Origin: Crossiella sp. S99.2
GTDB taxonomy: Bacteria; Actinomycetota; Actinomycetes; Mycobacteriales; Pseudonocardiaceae
NCBI RefSeq assembly: GCF_023094165.1
Contig: NZ_JALMDK010000002.1
Span: 571,541-635,540, forward strand
DNA length: 64,000 bases
Direction: 5' to 3'
This document shows, in pieces, positions 52,533 through 59,821 of the stretch (position 1 is the first letter of the stretch; every line of letters begins with the position of its first letter). Position numbers and translations under genes: made by a program. The notes beneath the pieces are model-generated. The model searched no databases. It had not been told where the DNA came from and saw nothing but the letters and a program-made list of their open reading frames with translations.

Positions 52533-54107
52533 TCACGCGGTCCCCCCGGGCTCGGGGCGGTGCTGGGGGTGGGTGAAGTAGACCGGGGAGGGTTTGCGGC
52601 CGCGGGCGCCGGCGCGGTCGGGTTCGGGGGCGCGGCGGATGTGGCCGAGGTCTTCCAGCATGGTCAGGGCGGGGTCGATGTCGGTGACCCGCCGGATGCG
52701 GGAGGAGCGGGTGGCGGCGAAGGCGTCCCGGCGGGTGAAGGAGATCTGCGGGGTGCGTTCGATCCAGCGCAGCACGGCCAGGGCGGTGTCGTCGGTGGGG
52801 GTGGTGGCCATGTGCTCGAAGGCGGCCAGGGCGTGCGCGGCGAAGTACTCCCCCAGCTGCCGCGCCCCGGCGAACGTGTCCGCGGTGATCGGTGTCCGGT
52901 CGGGGATGTCGGTGTGGCGGGCCAGGTGCAGCAGCCCGGCCAGCCGGGCGACCGATCCGGCGTACTTGTTGCCCCAGCCGGTGATGTGGGCCCAGTCGGC
53001 CCGGGGGCGCAGGCGCGGTTCGATCTCGGCCTGCAGGGCGCGCATGGCGGCGTTGGCCTCGGGGCTGAAGGCGAGTTCGGCGGGGTGCTCGGCGCGGTCG
53101 TTGAGGCGCAGGGTCAGCTCGGTGAGCTGACGGTGGTAGGCGTTGGCGACCTGGGCGGACACCGGGGGGACGTCGGTGGCGCGGTAGCCGACGGTGCTGT
53201 GCGGCAGGGAGAACAGGAACCGGGCGAGCAGGCCTTTCTCGTCCACACCGCCGCCGGGGATGGCGGCCAGGTCGCGCAGCACGTGCGGCTGCACGGCCAG
53301 GCCGAGGGTTAGGGCGACGTTGGTGACGTGCTCGTAGGCGCGGCCGCGGCGGTCCACGCGCATGGTGCCGCCGGAGTGGCCTTTGAGGAAGACCTCGAAG
53401 TTGGGGCTGCCGCCGGAGTAGCGGCCGGCGAGGTTGGCCACGATGGTGCCCTCGTCGGAGAGGATCGCCAGGCGCCCGCCTTGCTCGGCCAGTACCCCGG
53501 CCACGGCTTCGGGGGTGCCGTCATCGCCGATGAGCCGTGGTTGCGCGGGGATGGTGATCGAGCGGGCGCGCAGCGCGGCCTCGGTGGCGGTCTGCACGGA
53601 GTGCTCGTCGTCGAGGGCTGCGAGGTTGGCGGCCTTTTCCGCGTCGCGTTCGGCGATGCGGGATTCCACCTTGGCCATCTCGATGCGGGGCTCGGCCAGC
53701 AGCTTGAGCTGCTCTTCGGCGGCGATGATGGGGGCGATCATCGCGTCGAACACGGGGCTCTTGCGGTTGCCGGGTGGCAGTGCGACGAGCAGGAACAGGT
53801 TGGTCGGTTCGGGCCAGCCGGGCCGGATCACGACGACGGCGCGCCGGGCGGCGGCGGTGGCCAGCGCGGACAGGGCGATGGATCCGGCCAGATCGCGCGG
53901 GGTCTGGGTGAACTCGGCGACCGCGCGGATCTGATCGGCCATCCAGGCGGGCAGCACCTCGACGGGGAAGGCGGGCAGTTTCCGGTCGGTGCCGAGGGAG
54001 GCCGGTGCTTCCCAGGCATCGACCGTGTCCAGTTCCTCGGTGCTGGAGGGTTCGGGCACCGGCAAGGGCGGGTGGTCGTGGGTGGTGTGGTGGGTGTCGA
54101 TGCTCAT
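52533..54107 (-). CDS. DUF3987/YfjI-type replication-associated protein
   Basis: 524 aa from ATG 54107 (GGAAGG upstream). Typical DUF3987 blocks: PVEVLPAWMADQIRAVAEFT, DLAGSIALSALATAAARRAV, LFLLVALPPGNRKSPVFDAM (P-loop-like GNRKS), LAILSDEG, and GLLARFLFSLP. A long helical insertion at about 180-215 is followed by a C-terminal winged-helix region. Such proteins sit beside primase/helicase genes in phages and integrative elements and are probably helicase-like replication factors. It starts next to the 9-bp repeat array, supporting a replication role. Its GTGA/ATGA start couples it to the upstream gene. Confidence 0.82.
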   Translation of the reverse strand: MSIDTHHTTHDHPPLPVPEPSSTEELDTVDAWEAPASLGTDRKLPAFPVEVLPAWMADQIRAVAEFTQTPRDLAGSIALSALATAAARRAVVVIRPGWPEPTNLFLLVALPPGNRKSPVFDAMIAPIIAAEEQLKLLAEPRIEMAKVESRIAERDAEKAANLAALDDEHSVQTATEAALRARSITIPAQPRLIGDDGTPEAVAGVLAEQGGRLAILSDEGTIVANLAGRYSGGSPNFEVFLKGHSGGTMRVDRRGRAYEHVTNVALTLGLAVQPHVLRDLAAIPGGGVDEKGLLARFLFSLPHSTVGYRATDVPPVSAQVANAYHRQLTELTLRLNDRAEHPAELAFSPEANAAMRALQAEIEPRLRPRADWAHITGWGNKYAGSVARLAGLLHLARHTDIPDRTPITADTFAGARQLGEYFAAHALAAFEHMATTPTDDTALAVLRWIERTPQISFTRRDAFAATRSSRIRRVTDIDPALTMLEDLGHIRRAPEPDRAGARGRKPSPVYFTHPQHRPEPGGTA

Positions 54108-54670
54108 GCCGCGGTGCCTTCCGCTGCCGGGCGCGCACGATCCGGCCGGCTGGTGCTCGGGAGGTGAGGCGCTGAGGTGCCCGTGGACGGGCGAACGGCG
54201 CTGGCCTGGTGTTGCGGGACCCCGGATTCCGGGTTCTGGTTGGGGGTCGTGTGGGCGTCGTGTGCTGGGCAGCGCACCAGTTCCTTGTTCGGCCAGCCTT
54301 CGGCGTCGAGCCACCGCGCCGGGAAGGGGTGGGCCACGGTGACCGGCTCGGCGCAGCCGGGGCGGCCGCAGCTGGTGGTGGTGCGCAGGGTGCGGCGCGC
54401 GGTCAGCGCGCGGTAGGACGGGCCGAGGATGACGTGCTGGTCGGCCCAGGCCGCGGCCACGTCGTAGCCCACGGCGCGCAGGCGCGCGCGGAAGTCCCGC
54501 TCGGTCTGCTCGGCGCGCAGGCGAAGCATGGGCGGACTCCAGTACCGGTGCCAGGCTTCGGCGGCCAGGACGGTCGCGCGAACCCGGTGGGGGTGGTGCT
54601 GCGGCAGGGCGTGCCAGGCCGGGCTGCCGTAGGCGGGCACCGCGGTATCGGGGTGCCGGTGGCGTTCCAT
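54104..54670 (-). CDS. Small AICE protein (DUF2742-like), unknown function
   Basis: 188 aa. The N-terminal part (AYGSPAWHALPQHHPHRVRA, TVLAAEAWHRYW) resembles the GTPAW...L pattern of DUF2742 proteins of phages and AICEs. A central CGRPGCAEP plus CPAH could bind zinc. The C-terminal 45 residues are low complexity. Overlaps the DUF3987 gene start by 4 bp. Confidence 0.65.
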   Translation of the reverse strand: MERHRHPDTAVPAYGSPAWHALPQHHPHRVRATVLAAEAWHRYWSPPMLRLRAEQTERDFRARLRAVGYDVAAAWADQHVILGPSYRALTARRTLRTTTSCGRPGCAEPVTVAHPFPARWLDAEGWPNKELVRCPAHDAHTTPNQNPESGVPQHQASAVRPSTGTSAPHLPSTSRPDRARPAAEGTAA

Positions 54671-54737
54671 GGCCTGCTCCTTCCGTCGTGAGGGGGTGGA
54701 TCGGGTGTGCGGCGGCCAGGATGGCCCGCTGCGGGGG

Positions 54738-54917
54738 TCAGCTGGCCAGTAGGCGGCGGGCGTTGGTTCCGTTGCAGCGCAACGCCTGCATCAGCGCGGT
54801 CGCTCCGTCTCCGGCCGCGCGGACCCGTTCGGCGATCGCGGCGCGTTCGGCACCGATCGCGGCCAGCACGGCGGGGGTGGCGGCCAGCGGGTTGTTCGGG
54901 GTGGGTGTGGTGGTCAT
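54738..54917 (-). CDS. Small helical protein, unknown
   Basis: 59 aa from ATG 54917, which shares one base with the upstream stop (TGATG). Mostly one Ala-rich helix (LAAIGAERAAIAERVRAAGD) ending CNGTNARRLLAS. Not recognised. Translational coupling supports it being real. Confidence 0.6.
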   Translation of the reverse strand: MTTTPTPNNPLAATPAVLAAIGAERAAIAERVRAAGDGATALMQALRCNGTNARRLLAS

Positions 54918-55741
54918 CAGCAGCTCCAGATCGCATCGAGGTGGGCGGGGGTGTTGAGGGCGAATTCGTCGGCGCACCACGGGCACGCCCAGCGGCGGGG
55001 CCCGGCCGGGCGCCACAGCCCGGCGAGGGCTTCCATCTCGACCAGGGCCCGGTCGGGGTAGTGGAAGGACAGGACCTCGGCGTGGCCGGTGTCGCTGCGG
55101 GCGGGGCAGACCGGGGAGATGCAGCGCAGCTGCCAGCTGGGCTGGGTATCGCGGGCGATGAGGTAGTTCGGCAGCTCGGCGTCCGGGGGCGGGTCCCAGC
55201 GCTGGATGCGGGCGGTGGCCAGGATCTTGTGGTGGAGCTGGTCCCAGTCGGCCAGCGCGGCGGCGGCCTGCTCGTAGGTGGCGAAGACCGCGGGCAGCTC
55301 GTCGAGGTCGCCGCGCACGGTGCCCTCGGGGGTGAGGATGCGCCACAGCGGCGGCAACAGCCGCCAGCTGGACTCCGCGGTCGGGCCGGGGATTTCTCCG
55401 GCAGCGCTGGCGGCTTCGGCTTCCTCCAGGCTCTGGCGGCACAGCCGTTGGGCGGCCAGATCGTCCCGCAGGTCCGCAGCCGGGCGGGACCAGTCGATGC
55501 CGGAGGTCGCCAGCAGCTGCCCGAGGTGGCGGATGTAGCCGATGGGCAGGTGGTTCGGGGCGGTGAGCATGCGGCCGCTGGGGGTGTGCAGGACGCGCCA
55601 GGTGCCGGTGTAGCGGGCGGTGGTGCCGACCATCGGCACGATCACCAGCGCGGGGTGGGCGGTGGGTTCGCCGTGCACGGCCACTGGCGGGCGGGTGGAC
55701 AGGCCACGGTGGATGGTGACCGGGATCAGCGTGCTGGACAT
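54917..55741 (-). CDS. AICE protein with C-terminal zinc ribbon, unknown function
   Basis: 274 aa from ATG 55741 (GGAG 6 bases upstream; an in-frame ATG at 55753 lacks one). The N-terminal part is beta-rich (VHGEPTAHPALVIVPMVGTT). The C-terminal part has two cysteine pairs (CISPVCPAR and CPWCADEF) separated by about 45 residues, a split zinc ribbon. Not recognised. Cotranscribed with its neighbours. Confidence 0.65.
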   Translation of the reverse strand: MSSTLIPVTIHRGLSTRPPVAVHGEPTAHPALVIVPMVGTTARYTGTWRVLHTPSGRMLTAPNHLPIGYIRHLGQLLATSGIDWSRPAADLRDDLAAQRLCRQSLEEAEAASAAGEIPGPTAESSWRLLPPLWRILTPEGTVRGDLDELPAVFATYEQAAAALADWDQLHHKILATARIQRWDPPPDAELPNYLIARDTQPSWQLRCISPVCPARSDTGHAEVLSFHYPDRALVEMEALAGLWRPAGPRRWACPWCADEFALNTPAHLDAIWSC

Positions 55742-55818
55742 CAGGTTCTCCAAGAAGGTGGTGGGGTCGGGCGGGCACCCGGACGCTGCTGGCCGGCGGG
55801 TGCCCGCCCGAAGCTGGG

Positions 55819-56169
55819 CTAGATGCGGAAGGTGGTGGGGGCGGTGGCGTCGATCTCGTAGAACTGGCCGCGGACCTGGCCCCAGGCTTTGGCCAGGGCG
55901 CGGCCGCGGTTGATGCAGGCGGTGAACTGGGAGTCCAGTCCGGCCAGCAGCTCATCGACCTCGGGGTCCGGGCGGGTCTGGCGGCCGAAGCGGGTGTTGT
56001 GGGCGGTGTTGCGCATCGCGCAGGCCAGCTCGTTGGTGACCTTGATCAGGTCGGTGAGCAGGTTGGTGCCCTCGGCCAGGTCGATCGGCTTTTCCCTGCG
56101 CACGCCGTGGCGGGCCAGCTCGGTCATCGCGCTGTAGGCGGATTCGGCGGCGTCGAGATAGCGGCTCAT
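55819..56169 (-). CDS. Helical protein, unknown
   Basis: 116 aa, all-helical (MSRYLDAAESAYSAMTELAR, NLLTDLIKVTNELACAMRNT, LDSQFTACINRGRALAKAWG). No known motif. It sits 77 bp before the next gene in a run of leftward genes. Confidence 0.62.
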   Translation of the reverse strand: MSRYLDAAESAYSAMTELARHGVRREKPIDLAEGTNLLTDLIKVTNELACAMRNTAHNTRFGRQTRPDPEVDELLAGLDSQFTACINRGRALAKAWGQVRGQFYEIDATAPTTFRI

Positions 56170-56221
56170 GGGTGTTCGGTGTCCTTTGCAGTCGACGGGG
56201 ACGGGCGAGAAGGGCGGGCGC

Positions 56222-57010
56222 TCAGCCCCAGAAGTGGGTCTTCAGTTCCGGGAGGGCGCGGCCCAGGTGCAGCAGGGCGGCGGAGTGCTCGGTGGCGGCC
56301 TTGGCCTGCACGCCCAGGCCGGTCTTGGCCTGGTGCCAGTACTGCCGGACCCAGCTCAGGTGGCTGGCCAAGGTGCCTGCGTCGTTGCGGCCGGACCAGT
56401 CGGGATGCCAGGCGCACTGCTGCATCAGCTCGGCGATCTGCCCGGCGGCGCGGTAGACCTCGGCCATCTCGTGCATGGACTGGGAGACCTTGGCCGGTGG
56501 GCGTGTGTGGCCGTAGTTGCCGGTGGCCACGTGACCGGCGTCCTCGGCCGAGGCCAGGGCGCCGACGGCCTGCCGGGTGGCCGGTGAGGGCCGGTCGGTG
56601 CGTTCCAGGTGCAGCCGCAGGTCGGCCGGGAACGGGGCGAACCGCTCCAGGTAGCCGTTGCGGCGGTCCCAGTCGAGTCGGCGGTAGATGTCCCCGCCGG
56701 AGGTCAGAACGTGGAAGGTCTTGCTGTTTTCGGCGCGCAGCTGCTGCGCGGTCTCCTGCACCCGCTGCACCGGGTGCAGGAGCGCTCGGCTGTAGGCAGC
56801 TGTGTCGGCGTCGCGGCGGCTGAGCAGGAAGGCAGCCTCATCGGCGTGCTGGCCGAACAGGCGGCCGGTGGTGCGCACCAGGTAGCACAGGTGCTCTGCG
56901 GCCTCGGCCAGATCGGCCGGCGGGTGGGCCAGGTGTCGGGTGGAGAGCAGGCGCAGCCCGGTGTTGAGGTGGTCCAGGGCGGTGCGCAGCGCGGCGGTGG
57001 GCAAGGTCAT
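56222..57010 (-). CDS. Helical protein, unknown
   Basis: 262 aa from ATG 57010 (AGGAAGG upstream; a longer frame from 57064 overlaps the previous gene). The N-terminal half is a long helical bundle (LRTALDHLNTGLRLLSTRHL, LVRTTGRLFGQHADEAAFLL). The C-terminal half is also helical (MHEMAEVYRAAGQIAELMQQ). No catalytic motif seen. Confidence 0.62.
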   Translation of the reverse strand: MTLPTAALRTALDHLNTGLRLLSTRHLAHPPADLAEAAEHLCYLVRTTGRLFGQHADEAAFLLSRRDADTAAYSRALLHPVQRVQETAQQLRAENSKTFHVLTSGGDIYRRLDWDRRNGYLERFAPFPADLRLHLERTDRPSPATRQAVGALASAEDAGHVATGNYGHTRPPAKVSQSMHEMAEVYRAAGQIAELMQQCAWHPDWSGRNDAGTLASHLSWVRQYWHQAKTGLGVQAKAATEHSAALLHLGRALPELKTHFWG

Positions 57011-57056
57011 CGACGACGGGCCTTCCTGCGGGCGGGGCTGGTCGGGGCGGTCGGAG

Positions 57057-57503
57057 TCAGGCATCGCTGGCCTGACCGGTGGCACTGGCCGCGGCGGCGA
57101 GGGTGTCGGTGGTGATCGGGGACCGCTCGTGCCGGGGCGGGAAGTTGAGGCCGGTGGTCTCAGCCAGCGCAGCGGCTTCCTTGCCGTGCAGGTAGGCGTT
57201 GAGCCGGATCGGGCTCCCGGCCGGGGTGGCCCCGGCGATGGCCACGACGACCATGTTGTCGGCGGCGCGCAGGGTCACGGTGGCCCGGGGAAGCTCCGCC
57301 ACGACCGCGGGCAGCTGGGCCAAGGTGGAGGTGAGGGTGACCTCGACAGCGAATCCGGGGCCGTGGCAATAGGAGTCGACCCTGAAGTCGGCGACCTGGA
57401 TCAGCGGGTCGCGTTCGTCCAGCCAGGCCAGAACGTCGCGGGTGGCCTCCAGGAGCAGGCGGGAGCGTTCGGCGCGGGGCGTGGCCTTGGTGATGGTGGG
57501 CAT
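57057..57503 (-). CDS. Small alpha/beta protein, unknown
   Basis: 148 aa from ATG 57503 (AAGGACC upstream). It alternates strand and helix (SRLLLEATRDVLAWLDERDP, PGFAVEVTLTSTLAQLPAVV, MVVVAIAGAT, IRLNAYLHGKEAAAL). Not recognised. Confidence 0.62.
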   Translation of the reverse strand: MPTITKATPRAERSRLLLEATRDVLAWLDERDPLIQVADFRVDSYCHGPGFAVEVTLTSTLAQLPAVVAELPRATVTLRAADNMVVVAIAGATPAGSPIRLNAYLHGKEAAALAETTGLNFPPRHERSPITTDTLAAAASATGQASDA

Positions 57504-57541
57504 GAAGGTGGTCCTTCCAGAGCGGAATGTGGGGTCGGGGT

Positions 57542-58111
57542 TCAGCGGCCGATGAGGTGGAGGATTTGCGGGCCGGTCAGCCGCTTGCGGTGGTGCAACT
57601 CGGCCGCGACACGGGTGATGGCGCCCCAGTGGCGGGCCACCAGCGCGGCGGTGCGGGCCTGGAGCTGGCCGAAGCTGTGATCGCTGCTGCGGGCGTAGCG
57701 GCGGGCGACCTGGTAGTCGTGCCCGGCGTGGCTGCTGATGGCCTCGCAGCGGGCCGCGGCCAGGTCCCACTCCTCGGCTAGGTGCATCCATCGGGCCTGG
57801 GCTTCGGCACCGGCCAGGTAGGTCACGATGTGCTCGTCGATGACCTCGGCCGGGATCATGTCCTCACCCGGGCCGCAGTCCTCGGTGACGTAGCCGTAGG
57901 CCCGCGGCGCACCGAACACCGGGTGCACGGCCTTGGCCACGGCCTCGGTGATCGGCAGGTTGTAGACGGCCATCAGCACGGCGTGCCCGGCCTCGTGGGC
58001 GCAGGCCAGCAGATGTTCGCGGTCCATGCGCTGCTTGATGGTCAGTGCGGGTGTGGCAGGTGCGGGCACGGCGGGCTCCTCGGCGAGGTCGGTGCGACCG
58101 GTGGTGGTCAT
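57542..58111 (-). CDS. Stand-alone M41 (FtsH-like) zinc peptidase domain
   Basis: 189 aa. ACAHEAGHAVL gives the HEXXH zinc motif (H39, E40, H43), and SHAGHDYQVARRYAR supplies the distal acidic ligand (D132) in the position of the FtsH NDL motif. The helix AGAEAQARWMHL matches the FtsH 'AE' segment. There is no AAA ATPase or membrane helix, so it is only the protease half of FtsH. It presumably cleaves element or host proteins without ATP-driven unfolding, or uses a partner. Inference from motifs only. Confidence 0.75.
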   Translation of the reverse strand: MTTTGRTDLAEEPAVPAPATPALTIKQRMDREHLLACAHEAGHAVLMAVYNLPITEAVAKAVHPVFGAPRAYGYVTEDCGPGEDMIPAEVIDEHIVTYLAGAEAQARWMHLAEEWDLAAARCEAISSHAGHDYQVARRYARSSDHSFGQLQARTAALVARHWGAITRVAAELHHRKRLTGPQILHLIGR

Positions 58112-58114
58112 GGG

Positions 58115-59095
58115 TCAGACCAGGGCGTTGATGAGGAAGGCGGACTGGCCCATGACGTAGCCGCGCAGGTCGATGTCCTGGGGCAGGCCGATGACCTGGC
58201 CGGTGAGCAGGACGCTGGTGGCGGCCAGGAACACGCGGGTGACCGCGTCGCTGTCGCGTTTGGTCCGCGGTGCCTGATACAGCAGGTAGGCGGCGCGGAC
58301 CCAGTTCGTGCGGGCTTGGGGGTGCTCGGTGTCGGCCAGCAACTCCAGTGCGGCGGTGAACATCAGCTCCCGGTCGGCCGCGGTCGCGGTGGCGGTGAAG
58401 ATCGGCTCGCCGCCGGTCTCCACCCGGGCGGCGGGCAGGCCCCGGGCGGCCAGGCGGGCAGCCAGCTCCTGCGCGGCAGCCTGGGCGGCGTGCCCGCGCA
58501 GCAGCCGGTTGCCCACACACCAGGCGCCATCCGGCAGGACGACCTCGTTGAACAGCACGTCCTCGCCCGGGGCTTCCAGCTCGAAGCGCAGGAGGGCGAG
58601 TTCGCCGTAGCGGGCCAGGATCCGGCTGGCCGGGGTCGGGATCCCGCCGGTGTAGGTGCGGGTGGCCTCATCCCAGGTGGCCTTGTACGTGCGGCGGCCC
58701 ACGTGGCCGAGCCGGTCGTAGTTGGGGTCGGCATCGGTGATCGGGGTGGCGAAGCGCTCCGGCCCGGGGCGCGGGCCAACGGTGTGGCGTGGGTCGGTGC
58801 GGCGGGCCAGCCCGGCCCACCAGGTGTCGGACAGGGTGCGGTGCATCGAGCGCAGGAACCTCACCCGCGAGTCCAGGCTCGGGTAGTCGGTGAACTGCCG
58901 GGACAGGATGCCCAGGGCCACGGTGGCGGCCTGGGCCTGCTCCTCAGCGAAGGTGTGGGCGCGGTGGGGCTGGGTGCCGTCGGGGCGGCGCAGGGCGAGG
59001 TCGGGAGTCGGGAAGTCCTCGCGGGTGAACCGGTAGTCGGTGGCGGTGAGCATGACGGCGAACTCCTCTTCAGCGGTGGGCATCGGCGGGTTCAC
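58115..59095 (-). CDS. Unknown AICE protein
   Basis: 326 aa from GTG 59095 (overlaps the upstream stop as GTGA). Mixed alpha/beta; conserved-looking blocks are TFAEEQAQAATVALGILSRQ, SMHRTLSDTWWAGLARR and VLFNEVVLPDGAWCVGNRLL. No known motif. It lies between the Pycsar-effector-like gene (coupled) and the M41-like peptidase (3 bp away), so these three form one translational unit. Confidence 0.65.
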   Translation of the reverse strand: MNPPMPTAEEEFAVMLTATDYRFTREDFPTPDLALRRPDGTQPHRAHTFAEEQAQAATVALGILSRQFTDYPSLDSRVRFLRSMHRTLSDTWWAGLARRTDPRHTVGPRPGPERFATPITDADPNYDRLGHVGRRTYKATWDEATRTYTGGIPTPASRILARYGELALLRFELEAPGEDVLFNEVVLPDGAWCVGNRLLRGHAAQAAAQELAARLAARGLPAARVETGGEPIFTATATAADRELMFTAALELLADTEHPQARTNWVRAAYLLYQAPRTKRDSDAVTRVFLAATSVLLTGQVIGLPQDIDLRGYVMGQSAFLINALV

Positions 59096-59634
59096 GCGGC
59101 CAGGACCGCGAGCGCGATCAGCGGCAGGGCGGCCAGGAGCAGGAACACCGCGCGCCGGATGTGGCGGTACTTGGCCACGGCCAGGGCGGACTGGGTGGCC
59201 AGCAGTGGCGGCAGGACCCGGTCGGCGTGGTGGCGGGCCGCGGCGAAATCGGCGGCCAGGTGCTCGGTGTTCTCACCGGTGAACAGCGCCCAGCGGGGGA
59301 AGCCGTGCCCGCCGGCGGTGATCCGGGGCAGCAGCACCCACAGCAACAGGGCGACTGCGGCGGTGGCCGGGAGCAGCGCCAGGGACAGCAGGACGGTGGC
59401 GAAGCCGGAGACCTCAGCGCGGGTCAGCGCGATGGTCCCGGCCAGCACGGCGCCGAAGACCACCAGCAGCTGCCCGGCCTTGGCATCGGCCCGCCCGTGC
59501 TCGGCACGCACGCCGTCCAGTGCCTCGGCCAGCTCGGTGGCCAGGGCCCTGGCCGGGTCCGGCGCCGCGGTGGTGGAGGGGGCGGTGGTCGGTTCGCTGT
59601 GCAGGTCGGTGATCACGTGGATCGGACTGGACAT
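59092..59634 (-). CDS. Pycsar-effector-like (PycTM) membrane protein
   Basis: 180 aa from ATG 59634 (GGAG upstream). The pattern fits the Pycsar transmembrane effector domain: an acidic helix ending RADAKAGQLL (about 48-57), TM helix about 56-71, TM helix about 79-102 ending LLPR, a soluble helix, then ALAVAKYRHIRRA and a third TM helix about 161-180. Such effectors are thought to damage the membrane when triggered by cCMP or cUMP. No nucleotide cyclase is adjacent. Confidence 0.72.
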   Translation of the reverse strand: MSSPIHVITDLHSEPTTAPSTTAAPDPARALATELAEALDGVRAEHGRADAKAGQLLVVFGAVLAGTIALTRAEVSGFATVLLSLALLPATAAVALLLWVLLPRITAGGHGFPRWALFTGENTEHLAADFAAARHHADRVLPPLLATQSALAVAKYRHIRRAVFLLLAALPLIALAVLAA

Positions 59635-59821
59635 CACATTCTCCGTAACTCTGGGTAGTTGATTGAGGGTGTGCGGAACCAGGCCGGACGGCTCCGGCCT
59701 AACGTCAGAACACTGTTATGAAACTCGTTTCGCGCGCGCCCGCGCCCGCGCGCGCATTGGGCGGGGGTGCGGGCGCGTCTGACGTCTGACGTCAGACACA
59801 GGCCCGCATCGGCCCCTATGG
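59635..59821. promoter_or_regulatory. Intergenic control region with GTCTGAC repeats
   Basis: 187 bp. It holds GTCTGAC at 59777-59783 and 59784-59790 and GTCAGAC at 59791-59797; the last two form a perfect 14-bp palindrome. GTCAGA recurs at 59704. A CG-alternating stretch lies at 59732-59760. Probably an operator for the leftward operon beginning at 59634. Confidence 0.55.
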
